From positions 1 through 64,000 of the forward strand of contig NZ_LJRO01000153.1 of NCBI RefSeq assembly GCF_001401155.1: DNA of 64,000 bases. The letters are read 5' to 3'. The position numbers and the translations under genes are program-made. The notes under the pieces are model-generated. The model had not been told where the DNA came from. It saw only the letters and a list, made by a program, of their open reading frames with translations, and ran no database searches. This document shows, piece by piece, positions 37,273 to 45,586 of the stretch. The stretch comes from Pseudomonas tremae. Lineage in GTDB: Bacteria; Pseudomonadota; Gammaproteobacteria; Pseudomonadales; Pseudomonadaceae. The stretch's first letter is position 1. Every line of letters begins with the position of its first letter.

Positions 37273-38646
37273 GTGTCCAAACCTGCTGTCTCTTTTTATA
37301 ACCTGGCCTGGCGATGGCATTTCTATGCCGGGCTGTTTGTCGCGCCATTCATGATCCTGCTTTCATTGACAGGGATCATCTACCTGTTCAAGCCACAGCT
37401 GGATAACCTGATGTACAGCGACCTGCTGTACGTCACCCCGACCGAGCATCGCCTCGCTGCCGATGAGCTGCAACAGCGGGTACTGAGTACTTATCCACAG
37501 GCCGCCATCGGTAAATATTTCCCGCCGACCAGCGTCGAGGGCAGCGCCCAGTTTGTGATCCGCGAACAGGGCCGCGAGGTCAATGTGTTCGTTGATCCGT
37601 ATCGCGGCGAAATACTTGGCACTCAAGACGCCAAGGACAATTTGCAAGCGATTGCCCGCGCACTGCATGGCGAGTTGATGATCGGCACTGTGGGTGACCG
37701 GCTTGTCGAGCTGGCGGCGGGCTGGGGCATTGTGCTTGTCGTCTCCGGCCTTTATCTGTGGTGGCCACGAGGCCGTTCGGCTGCCGGTGTGTTCTGGCCA
37801 CGCCTGACTGCCAAAGGCCGCGTGTTGTGGCGGGATCTGCACGCAGTGACAGGTTTCTGGGGCGCGCTGTTACTGCTGTTCATGCTGTTGAGCGGCATGA
37901 CCTGGACCGGGCTGTGGGGCAAACAGTACGCCGCGGTGTGGAACACCTTCCCGGCCGCCATGTGGACCAACGTCCCCATGTCCGACAAACAGGCTGGCGA
38001 ACTGAACAATGCCAGCGTGCAGACCGTACCCTGGGCGATGGAAAACACACCGATGCCGGTATCGGGCGGTGATCATGCCGAACACATGGGCCACATGCAC
38101 ATGTCCAGCGCTCCGGCAGCGCCCAAAGTATCGCTGCAGCAAGTCGTCGACATCGCCCGGGCGAGAGAGATCGTACCGGGCTACAGCATTACTCAGCCAA
38201 AGAATGCCGACGGTGTGTTCACAGTATCGGTGTTCGCTGACGACCCACGCGACGACGCCACTCTGCACATCGACCAGTACACCGGCAAGGTGCTGGCGGA
38301 CGTGCGCTATGTCGATTACAGCGCGGTGTCCAAGGCAACCGAGCTGGGCGTGATGCTGCATGAGGGCAAGTTTTTTGGCTGGATCAACCAGCTACTGATC
38401 TTGCTGGTATGCCTGATGGTACTGCTCAGCTCCGTCAGCGGCCTGGTGATCTGGTGGAAACGCCGACCCGACAGTGGGCTGGGCGTGCCCCCTTTGCGTC
38501 ACGACCTGCCACGCTGGAAAACCGCGACAGTGGTGATGATTGTTCTGGGCGCGATATTCCCCCTGGTGGGCATTTCGATGCTGATTGTCTGGGTGCTTGA
38601 TCGAATAGTGATTTCGCGCTTTGCCAAACGGGCGACAACAGCTTAG
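37273..38646 (+). CDS. PepSY-associated transmembrane protein
   Basis: A 457-residue inner-membrane protein with about four membrane helices (FYAGLFVAPFMILLSLTGIIYL near the N-terminus, LAAGWGIVLVVSGLYLWW, GALLLLFMLLSGMTW, and two near the end) and PepSY domains in the periplasmic loops. One loop carries a Met/His cluster (DHAEHMGHMHMSS, about residue 275), fitting metal binding. Relatives are found with metal uptake systems. The GTG start has GGAG eight bases upstream; a TTG six bases earlier is possible. Last gene of the copper module. Confidence 0.83.
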   Translation: MSKPAVSFYNLAWRWHFYAGLFVAPFMILLSLTGIIYLFKPQLDNLMYSDLLYVTPTEHRLAADELQQRVLSTYPQAAIGKYFPPTSVEGSAQFVIREQGREVNVFVDPYRGEILGTQDAKDNLQAIARALHGELMIGTVGDRLVELAAGWGIVLVVSGLYLWWPRGRSAAGVFWPRLTAKGRVLWRDLHAVTGFWGALLLLFMLLSGMTWTGLWGKQYAAVWNTFPAAMWTNVPMSDKQAGELNNASVQTVPWAMENTPMPVSGGDHAEHMGHMHMSSAPAAPKVSLQQVVDIARAREIVPGYSITQPKNADGVFTVSVFADDPRDDATLHIDQYTGKVLADVRYVDYSAVSKATELGVMLHEGKFFGWINQLLILLVCLMVLLSSVSGLVIWWKRRPDSGLGVPPLRHDLPRWKTATVVMIVLGAIFPLVGISMLIVWVLDRIVISRFAKRATTA

Positions 38647-38656
38647 ATTGCACGCT

Positions 38657-38722
38657 GCGAGGCCTGAAACCGTTGAGTGGCGTTGTGATGAATTCCTCCT
38701 CATACCCGGTTTCAGGCCTCGC
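38657..38722. repeat. Perfect 16-bp inverted repeat
   Basis: GCGAGGCCTGAAACCG at 38657-38672 is matched by its exact reverse complement at 38707-38722, with a 34-base loop that contains a smaller ATGA/TCAT pairing. It follows the PepSY gene by 11 bases and precedes the toxin-like gene. It may be a terminator or the edge of inserted DNA. Confidence 0.65.
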
Positions 38723-38891
38723 CCCTTCCTTGCCAGCTCGCGCGCTTCCCCTTCCTACCAGACGCATGGACGATGCCACGAGCATCGAGCAACCCTGCCC
38801 GACAGCTATTTGCCGCCCAGACTGACTAGATGCAATGAACCGCCGGCTAAGGCCTTGAGCGGATCATCTTTCATCCAGAAGAATCGGCACC

Positions 38892-39419
38892 ATGAACGCA
38901 ACCCTCCCGACACCCCCTGACCCTCTAAAGAAGCCGCCCGACAGCGAAACCTGCCTGCCAGACCTGGCTGAAACGGTAGGTGAACTGGTACATGAAGCAC
39001 TCAGAATGGTAAAGCCTGACCTGAATGTTCATGCCGCCTGGCTTGCTTATCGTGACAGCAGGTTACCGCCTGACGCCGATGACAATGTGCACAGTGCTCC
39101 ACTGATCGCCAGCCTTATCGAGCATTTCACCGGCAAGCTGAGCTGGAACGACAACGAAGTACAAGGCATCTACCCGACGCCCTCTGTCAGCACACAGACC
39201 CTGGTCATCGAACCACTGGGTCGGACGGCGATCCTTACCCTCTACGCTCATGTCAGGCAACAACTGGAAAAACGCTACAGCCAGAAGCTTGCAGATTACT
39301 GGGCGGCTGCATTGCCCGATGGCAAGACCCGACGCAGTGAGTTTCTCTCCGACCAGATCCAGTGCCTGAGATCTGAATGCGCAATACGGATAGCGCTGGG
39401 AAAGATGACCAGCTGCTGA
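38892..39419 (+). CDS. N-terminal fragment of dermonecrotic-toxin-like protein
   Basis: A 175-residue frame (MNATLPTPPDPLKK ...) that ends in TGA at 39417-39419, overlapping the large downstream frame by 43 bases. Its sequence (HAAWLAYRDSRLPPDADD, YWAAALPDGKTRRSEFLSDQIQ) is typical of the N-terminal region of large DUF6543-type toxin proteins of P. syringae, whose chain continues in the next frame. I therefore read this as the 5' part of one gene broken by a frameshift (loss of 3n+1 bases). The frame has no signal peptide. If not a frameshift, it would be a separate protein translated just ahead of the large one. Confidence 0.6.
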   Translation: MNATLPTPPDPLKKPPDSETCLPDLAETVGELVHEALRMVKPDLNVHAAWLAYRDSRLPPDADDNVHSAPLIASLIEHFTGKLSWNDNEVQGIYPTPSVSTQTLVIEPLGRTAILTLYAHVRQQLEKRYSQKLADYWAAALPDGKTRRSEFLSDQIQCLRSECAIRIALGKMTSC

Positions 39420-42301
39420 CAGCCCTGAAACGATGCATCACCGAAGCCACTGACGAAACTCAGGCACACAGCGTTTACAACCTCAGGGCAAGCATCGACG
39501 GAGCCAAGCCGATTGCACTGCCCGGTGCCTTCGTCATTACTCGCAGGTTTAGAACACAACCGGCGCAAACAGATGATGACGAACGAGAAGATGTTCTGCT
39601 GTTCACCCAAGAGGACGGTCTGGAAGGATTCAACTCGTTCAAACAGATGAATGACAGCCTCATAGGGCGAGGAAACGAGCCTCGATACAGCCAGCGTTTT
39701 CAGGCGCTGCTCACTTTGGAAGAACCTGAGCCAACAGCTGACAGCCCGATGCTGTGGAGCTACACATCAATGGCGGGTAACTTCCTGAGCCAACTGTTGA
39801 CCCTCCAGATCATCAGGCAGCAAGGGCTGTTCGCTATTGCCGTACAGCGCGCCCTGGCAGAGCGAATGGACATGGCCTGTTTTGAGCAACTGATCTGGCA
39901 ACTGCTCAAACCCGAACTTCAGTTGGATAACTGCCAGCGCCTCGAACAGATGGACAGCGAGCTGATTCAAACCCAGATGCCCGACTGGTGGCAAACCATG
40001 GAGCAAAAACAACGCAAGGAATGGTGTGAGCAAGCGCAGCGCTTTGGCGAAGCGGTCGTGAACATACATAGCGTCAGCAAAGACCGCTTCGACCGGCCCG
40101 AAGTTGACGGCCGCCTCTACTTTGCTCGCTACATAGACCAACAATTGCATGATGCTCTGAAGCGAGCGTCGGTCGAGCTTGCAGCTGAGCGGATCATGGT
40201 TTCTCTGACCTATGGAGTCCGCCAAATAAAGCCGGAAATCCCGGGATTTAATGGAACACCTGTCATCGAAACGAGAACAATGTCACTCCGGCATCTGATG
40301 CACTCACCCGTCTTCCGGGTCAAAGCCAGGCACGCATTGTTGATCGGCCTTACCGACGACACAGGCAAATCAATAGAGCAACTGGACAAGCTCTTCGTCA
40401 AAAATATTGTTGCGGCTATCCACGATCCGCAACACCTCGACAGCTATCTGGACGACCAGTTGAGGTCGTCGGCTTATGCACAACAACTCAAGCGATCGCG
40501 ACAACAACTGCTGGAATCCCAAATGAGAATGAGGCTGCTGGAGATCGAGCAGCAAGCCTTCCCATTGAGCGGCTCGACCTGGATCAAAGCAGTGCTCGAT
40601 GCTCCTGCACCTGAAAGGCGGCGTAACGTCAACAGCGAAAAAATAGAAGTCCGGTTACTCAGTATCAACCAGCTCACGATAAGTAACGTCATGTTGATTG
40701 CCCCGGTCGATAAATTCGAAAAAGGCCCCTTGGTGCTCTGCACACTGGATGCGAGTGACGGCGTCGTTTTTCGCTGGTTCAACAGCATGTTTCACCTGAC
40801 CCAACTCCTTGAAGATGAGCCATTCCAGCGCTATCTGATGCGGCAGATACCCGTTTCCAGACGCATGGAGATGCTGTACGCCATGAAGTACGAGAAGGAG
40901 GCAAAGCACTGGCGTCCACCGGAAATACTCACCCGGTTTTCTCCGATAAAATTTCCTGCAGGACTGTTTAGGCCGATAGTTTTCATCCCGCAGAGCGATA
41001 ACTTTTATGAAGAAAACCATAAGACCAAGATCAACCTTTTGATTCAGGAGGCCAAACAGCGAATGAGCCCTGCGCATGGAACGGGGCAATCCGGCAATGG
41101 CTTCGACTTCACCGCCAATATCGTGCTTCTGTTCTTGCCTGACGCAATCCTGATGCCTCTCGCGCTGGGACTGGCGCTTTACAAGACATGGAGCGCTTTT
41201 GAAAAAATCGAGGAGAACGACATACAGGGGGCTGCCGATGAATTTCTGAGCGCTATAAGTTACCTTGCCATCGCCTTGCTGGGACACGTAGCACTGGCTC
41301 TCAAGCCTGCAGTACGTGCTCGGGCTGCAATCAGACGCCCAAACCTGATACGCCAGATAGGGCGCGACGGTCAGCCACAGATCGGCTACCTGATGTCGCA
41401 CACCGGCGCCCCAAGATTCGGCGAATCGAAACTCACCGTTGCGCTGGTCCCCAAACGCTTCACAGCTATCGAATTAGAGAATCAAACCTTTTATGTCAGC
41501 CGACGTAATAACCTGTTTGGTCATTCTCGCCTTTATCGACAACACCCGATCGATGCAACGCTGCTGGTGCATGAGCACGAGTACGCGTTACGCACCACTA
41601 GTGGAGCCTGGAAAGTTGTGAGTGAAAGAATACCGCGCCTAAGTCCTCAGGCAATCCGGAAGGCCAGAGCACGCCTGGCCAGTTTACTGACTGACTGGCC
41701 CTCTTCCCTTCAGGAAACTACTGCTGCCGAGCGTATGGCGTTCGAAGCCGACTATATAGCCTTGAGCAAGACATCCAATGCAGAGGGCCTGCCTGCAATC
41801 ACAGCCTATGCAGAAGGCGGTTCAGGCGAGATCAACCCACTGCTGAGAAGCGGGGTACGCAACGCCACAACACGCGAGTTTCTTGATCAGTTTCACCGTC
41901 TGAAGGAATGGCACGGCACTGCGTTTCGCGCCACTTACGTGTCCAGCGAGGGGCTGGCGTGTCTGGAGCGGGAGACAGGCGCAGTGTTTATGGATAACGG
42001 TGTGCAATCCGCATCCGTGTCACGAACCAACGCCCTCGAATGGAGCCAGGACGAGTTTGTCACCCGCAATGCCAACGCTGAAAACCACCCGGTGTTTTTC
42101 ATCTTTGCACCAGCAGTCCCCAAAAAGAACATGTTCACGGACTTTCTGGGCGACCACGTCGCGATACCACCCTCCACATTCCTGCAACTGGGCGCAACGA
42201 GCAGGGTCAATGGCCAGCTATACGCCTATTTCGACATCCCGGAGCAGGTTATGGATCAGGCCTATGACCTCTACAGCGGCGAGAAAGAATTGTGGGTTTA
42301 A
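39377..42301 (+). CDS. Dermonecrotic-toxin-like protein with ADP-ribosyltransferase-like tail
   Basis: A 974-residue frame. The long alpha/beta body (LYGVRQIKPEIPG-type segments, RHALLIGLTDDTGKS, KYEKEAKHWRPPEILTR) resembles DUF6543 dermonecrotic toxin-like proteins. Two hydrophobic helices lie about residues 578-598 and 626-644 and could serve in membrane insertion. The last ~130 residues look like an R-S-E ADP-ribosyltransferase: TAFRATYVS (R about 851), QSASVS (about 875), then DHVAIPPSTF (about 924) where family members have E-x-E-V-L-x-P; the catalytic Glu is not seen. No ribosome site precedes its first ATG, supporting a frameshift joining it to the upstream frame. GC is visibly lower than in the flanking genes. 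Confidence 0.65.
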   Translation: MRNTDSAGKDDQLLTALKRCITEATDETQAHSVYNLRASIDGAKPIALPGAFVITRRFRTQPAQTDDDEREDVLLFTQEDGLEGFNSFKQMNDSLIGRGNEPRYSQRFQALLTLEEPEPTADSPMLWSYTSMAGNFLSQLLTLQIIRQQGLFAIAVQRALAERMDMACFEQLIWQLLKPELQLDNCQRLEQMDSELIQTQMPDWWQTMEQKQRKEWCEQAQRFGEAVVNIHSVSKDRFDRPEVDGRLYFARYIDQQLHDALKRASVELAAERIMVSLTYGVRQIKPEIPGFNGTPVIETRTMSLRHLMHSPVFRVKARHALLIGLTDDTGKSIEQLDKLFVKNIVAAIHDPQHLDSYLDDQLRSSAYAQQLKRSRQQLLESQMRMRLLEIEQQAFPLSGSTWIKAVLDAPAPERRRNVNSEKIEVRLLSINQLTISNVMLIAPVDKFEKGPLVLCTLDASDGVVFRWFNSMFHLTQLLEDEPFQRYLMRQIPVSRRMEMLYAMKYEKEAKHWRPPEILTRFSPIKFPAGLFRPIVFIPQSDNFYEENHKTKINLLIQEAKQRMSPAHGTGQSGNGFDFTANIVLLFLPDAILMPLALGLALYKTWSAFEKIEENDIQGAADEFLSAISYLAIALLGHVALALKPAVRARAAIRRPNLIRQIGRDGQPQIGYLMSHTGAPRFGESKLTVALVPKRFTAIELENQTFYVSRRNNLFGHSRLYRQHPIDATLLVHEHEYALRTTSGAWKVVSERIPRLSPQAIRKARARLASLLTDWPSSLQETTAAERMAFEADYIALSKTSNAEGLPAITAYAEGGSGEINPLLRSGVRNATTREFLDQFHRLKEWHGTAFRATYVSSEGLACLERETGAVFMDNGVQSASVSRTNALEWSQDEFVTRNANAENHPVFFIFAPAVPKKNMFTDFLGDHVAIPPSTFLQLGATSRVNGQLYAYFDIPEQVMDQAYDLYSGEKELWV

Positions 42302-42462
42302 CGCCATCTATACACTGAAAAAAGAGACGGTCGAGACTGGCTTTTCTCGAGCCGCACCACGATAAGGCAACCTTTGCCAGGACCGCCTGACATCGTCCCA
42401 TGCTGGTGCGCATAACCGGGCACACGCGACACATTCGTTCCATTTTGCGACGTATCAACGTT

Positions 42463-42478
42463 TGGCCCAGCATTTGCT
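42463..42478 (+). promoter_or_regulatory. Sigma-54 promoter of the urea transport operon
   Basis: TGGCCCAGCATTTGCT matches the sigma-54 consensus TGGCACG-N4-TTGCW at the invariant GG and GC pairs with exact spacing. It lies 80 bases before the urtA start. The 257-base gap upstream should carry NtrC sites; imperfect GCACCA/GGCA-like pairs occur around 42352-42375 and 42408-42425, but none is a full TGCACC-N5-GGTGCA. Nitrogen-limitation control of urea uptake by NtrC and RpoN is well known in related bacteria. Confidence 0.75.
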
Positions 42479-42558
42479 AAAGCTTGATCAGCGCTATTGT
42501 TCGCCTACAACCAGAATCCCCAGACCCGATCCTAAAACCATACGAATGGAGTCCACTG

Positions 42559-43824
42559 ATGAAGCGTCGCAGTCTGATCAAAGCCTTCACCCTGTCCGCA
42601 TCGATCGCCGCCATGGGGCTGACCTGGACCGTTCAGGCTGCAGAGACCATCAAGGTCGGCATCCTGCATTCGCTGTCGGGAACCATGGCCATTTCCGAAA
42701 CGTCGTTGAAAGACATGGCGTTGATGACCATCGACGAGATCAATGCCAAGGGCGGCGTAAACGGCAAGATGCTCGAACCCGTAGTTGTGGACCCCGCCTC
42801 CAACTGGCCGCTGTTTGCTGAAAAGGGTCGTCAACTGCTGACCCAGGACAAAGTGGCCGTGGTGTTCGGCTGCTGGACGTCGGTCTCCCGCAAGTCGGTT
42901 CTGCCAGTGTTCGAGGAACTGAACGGTTTACTGTTTTACCCGGTGCAGTACGAAGGCGAAGAAATGTCGCCCAACGTGTTCTATACCGGTGCAGCGCCTA
43001 ACCAGCAGGCCATTCCTGCGGTCGAATATGTCATGAGTGAAGACGGCGGCTCGGCCAAGCGTTTCTTCCTGCTGGGCACCGACTATGTCTACCCGCGTAC
43101 CACCAACAAGATTCTGCGCGCGTTCCTGCATTCCAAAGGCGTGAAAGATACCGATATCGAAGAGGTCTACACCCCATTCGGTCACTCTGACTATCAAACC
43201 ATCGTAGCCAACATCAAGAAGTTCTCCGCCGGAGGCAAAACAGCTGTCATTTCCACCGTCAACGGCGACTCCAACGTGCCGTTTTACAAGGAACTGGCCA
43301 ATCAGGGCCTGAAAGCCACCGACGTTCCCGTGGTGGCATTCTCGGTAGGCGAAGAAGAACTGCGTGGTATCGATGCCAAGCCTCTGGTAGGTCACCTGGC
43401 CGCCTGGAACTACTTCCAGTCTGTGGAAAACCCGGTCAACAAGAAGTTCGTTGCCGACTGGAAAGCCTATGCCAAAAAGAAAAACCTGCCGGGCGCTGAC
43501 AAAGCCGTAACCAACGACCCGATGGAAGCGACTTACGTTGGCATCCACATGTGGGCGCAGGCGGTGGAGAAAGCCAAATCCACCGATGTCGACAAGGTCC
43601 GCGAAGCAATGGCCGGGCAGACGTTCGCCGCTCCTTCGGGTTTCACCCTGACCATGGACAAGACCAACCATCACCTGCACAAGCCAGTGATGATCGGCGA
43701 AATCCAGGACGATGGGCAGTTCAATGTCGTCTGGGAAACCAAGGACCCGATCCGCGCCCAGCCCTGGAGCCCTTACATTCCCGGCAACGACAAGAAGCCG
43801 GATGCTCCGGTGAAGAGCAACTGA
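42559..43824 (+). CDS. urtA: Urea ABC transporter, substrate-binding protein
   Basis: A 421-residue periplasmic binding protein of the branched-chain amino acid/amide class. The signal peptide carries twin arginines (MKRRSLIKAFTLS) and ends near VQAAE. The mature part starts IKVGILHSLSGTMAISE and contains VFGCWTSVSRKSV and LFYPVQYEGEE, UrtA-type sequences for urea or short amides. It is the first gene of urtABCDE, behind a sigma-54 promoter. TGGAG precedes the ATG. Confidence 0.94.
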   Translation: MKRRSLIKAFTLSASIAAMGLTWTVQAAETIKVGILHSLSGTMAISETSLKDMALMTIDEINAKGGVNGKMLEPVVVDPASNWPLFAEKGRQLLTQDKVAVVFGCWTSVSRKSVLPVFEELNGLLFYPVQYEGEEMSPNVFYTGAAPNQQAIPAVEYVMSEDGGSAKRFFLLGTDYVYPRTTNKILRAFLHSKGVKDTDIEEVYTPFGHSDYQTIVANIKKFSAGGKTAVISTVNGDSNVPFYKELANQGLKATDVPVVAFSVGEEELRGIDAKPLVGHLAAWNYFQSVENPVNKKFVADWKAYAKKKNLPGADKAVTNDPMEATYVGIHMWAQAVEKAKSTDVDKVREAMAGQTFAAPSGFTLTMDKTNHHLHKPVMIGEIQDDGQFNVVWETKDPIRAQPWSPYIPGNDKKPDAPVKSN

Positions 43825-43913
43825 CCCTCGATTGATGATCGCTCCCACGCTGAACGTCATGCACAGGCCCTGAAGCACCTGAAACAGGGCTTCAAGGCAT
43901 CTGCCCGGAGGAT

Positions 43914-43939
43914 GTGGGAGCGAACGAGTTCGCTCCCAC
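43914..43939. repeat. Pseudomonad REP hairpin in the urtA-urtB gap
   Basis: GTGGGAGCGAAC (43914-43925) and GTTCGCTCCCAC (43928-43939) form a perfect 12-bp stem with a two-base loop. This GTGGGAGCGAAC type is a widespread pseudomonad REP. In the urtA transcript it would sit behind the binding-protein gene, where such hairpins often protect the upstream mRNA and lower downstream expression. Confidence 0.75.
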
Positions 43940-43996
43940 GGCCTGCGGCCAGGATCAAGAGCAGACGGCGCCCTACCAAATCAAGGCCATATTGAT

Positions 43997-45586
43997 ATGC
44001 CTTCTTACTTCTACCGCTTTATCCTCGCCATCAGCCTGCTGCTGCCCGTTGTGGCTCAGGCCAGCGACGCCAGTGATTTTGTCGCAGCCAGCTCCTCGAA
44101 GCAGGCAGAACTGCTGGAAACCTGGGCCGCCACGCCGACGCCGGAACGTGTCGAACTGCTTGAGGCCCTGCGCGACGGGCGGGTTGGCGCCGACAGCAGC
44201 AAGCGCGCCTGGATCGAAACCAACGATCAATACGTCGCCGTCGATGCACAAGCACCCGCAGCGGCGGACGCCCCAAACCCTGACGAACCGCGCAAACTGC
44301 GCTTGAACAACCGGTTGCGAGGGCTGGTGGAAACAGCACTTGCCAGCCACCAGCTGCTGGCGTCTGACAGCGCCGTTCGCCTCGCAGCGGCCCAACAGTT
44401 ACAGCGAAGTGCCCGCCCGGCACAACTGGAGCTGCTCAGCCAGAGGGTGGCCAGCGAAACCGACGCTGGCGTTAAAAGTGCGCTGACGCTGGCCTTGGCT
44501 AACCTGCAGATGGTCGACTCCAGCCCCACGGTGCGCCTCGCCGCCGTCAGGCTGCTGGGCGAAACCGGCGACCCGCTGGCCCGCACTCGTCTTGAATCAT
44601 TGCTGGCGCCAGGTGTGGAAAACGACGCATCGGTCCGCACCGCTGCCGAAACCAGTCTGGCTCAGGTCAAACGCAAGCTGTTGATCGGCGAATTGCTCGG
44701 TCAGGCGTTCAGCGGCATGTCGCTGGGCTCGATCCTGCTGCTCGCTGCATTGGGCCTGGCAATCACCTTCGGCCTGCTCGGCGTGATCAACATGGCGCAC
44801 GGCGAAATGCTCATGCTGGGTGCCTACTCGACTTACATGGTGCAACTTATGTTCCAGCGCTATGCGCCGGGTGCCATCGAGTACTACCCGTTGATCGCAC
44901 TGCCGGTGGCGTTTTTTGTCACCGCCGCGATCGGCATGGCACTGGAACGAACTGTGATTCGCCACCTGTATGGCCGCCCTCTGGAAACCCTGCTCGCCAC
45001 TTGGGGCATCAGCCTGATGCTGATTCAGGCAGTGCGACTGGCCTTCGGCGCGCAGAACGTCGAAGTGGCAAACCCCGCATGGTTGTCCGGCGGGATCCAG
45101 GTGCTGCCCAACCTGGTGCTGCCCTACAACCGCATCGTCATCATCGCCTTCGCGCTATTCGTGGTGGTGCTGACCTGGCTGCTGCTGAACAAGACCCGAC
45201 TGGGTCTGAACGTGCGTGCCGTGACCCAGAACCGCAACATGGCCGCCTGCTGTGGCGTGCCGACCGGACGTATCGACATGATGGCCTTCGGACTGGGGTC
45301 GGGCATCGCAGGCCTGGGCGGCGTCGCGCTCAGTCAAATCGGCAACGTCGGTCCTGACCTTGGCCAGAGCTACATCATCGACTCATTCCTGGTGGTGGTG
45401 CTTGGCGGTGTCGGGCAACTCGCCGGGAGTGTCACAGCCGCCTTCGGCCTGGGCATCGCCAACAAGATTCTTGAACCGCAGATCGGCGCCGTACTGGGCA
45501 AGATCCTGATCCTCGCGCTGATCATTCTGTTTATCCAGAAACGTCCGCAAGGCCTCTTCGCACTGAAAGGACGGGTGATCGACTGA
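43997..45586 (+). CDS. urtB: Urea ABC transporter, permease UrtB
   Basis: A 529-residue LivH-type permease with an extra N-terminal periplasmic domain: a signal peptide (about residues 1-22) and ~200 residues of Ala/Leu-rich helical repeats, then the permease from about residue 240 (ALGLAITFGLLGVINMAHGEMLMLGAYSTY, the family's hallmark) with about eight helices. Extended UrtB proteins with this N-terminal domain are known. The final base overlaps the urtC start. Confidence 0.93.
   Translation: MPSYFYRFILAISLLLPVVAQASDASDFVAASSSKQAELLETWAATPTPERVELLEALRDGRVGADSSKRAWIETNDQYVAVDAQAPAAADAPNPDEPRKLRLNNRLRGLVETALASHQLLASDSAVRLAAAQQLQRSARPAQLELLSQRVASETDAGVKSALTLALANLQMVDSSPTVRLAAVRLLGETGDPLARTRLESLLAPGVENDASVRTAAETSLAQVKRKLLIGELLGQAFSGMSLGSILLLAALGLAITFGLLGVINMAHGEMLMLGAYSTYMVQLMFQRYAPGAIEYYPLIALPVAFFVTAAIGMALERTVIRHLYGRPLETLLATWGISLMLIQAVRLAFGAQNVEVANPAWLSGGIQVLPNLVLPYNRIVIIAFALFVVVLTWLLLNKTRLGLNVRAVTQNRNMAACCGVPTGRIDMMAFGLGSGIAGLGGVALSQIGNVGPDLGQSYIIDSFLVVVLGGVGQLAGSVTAAFGLGIANKILEPQIGAVLGKILILALIILFIQKRPQGLFALKGRVID

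Noticed and set aside
43825..43996. Possible gene or separate promoter between urtA and urtB.
   Set aside because: Only a REP hairpin and short repeats of the GTGGGAGCGAAC type are visible; no start with a ribosome site other than that of urtB.
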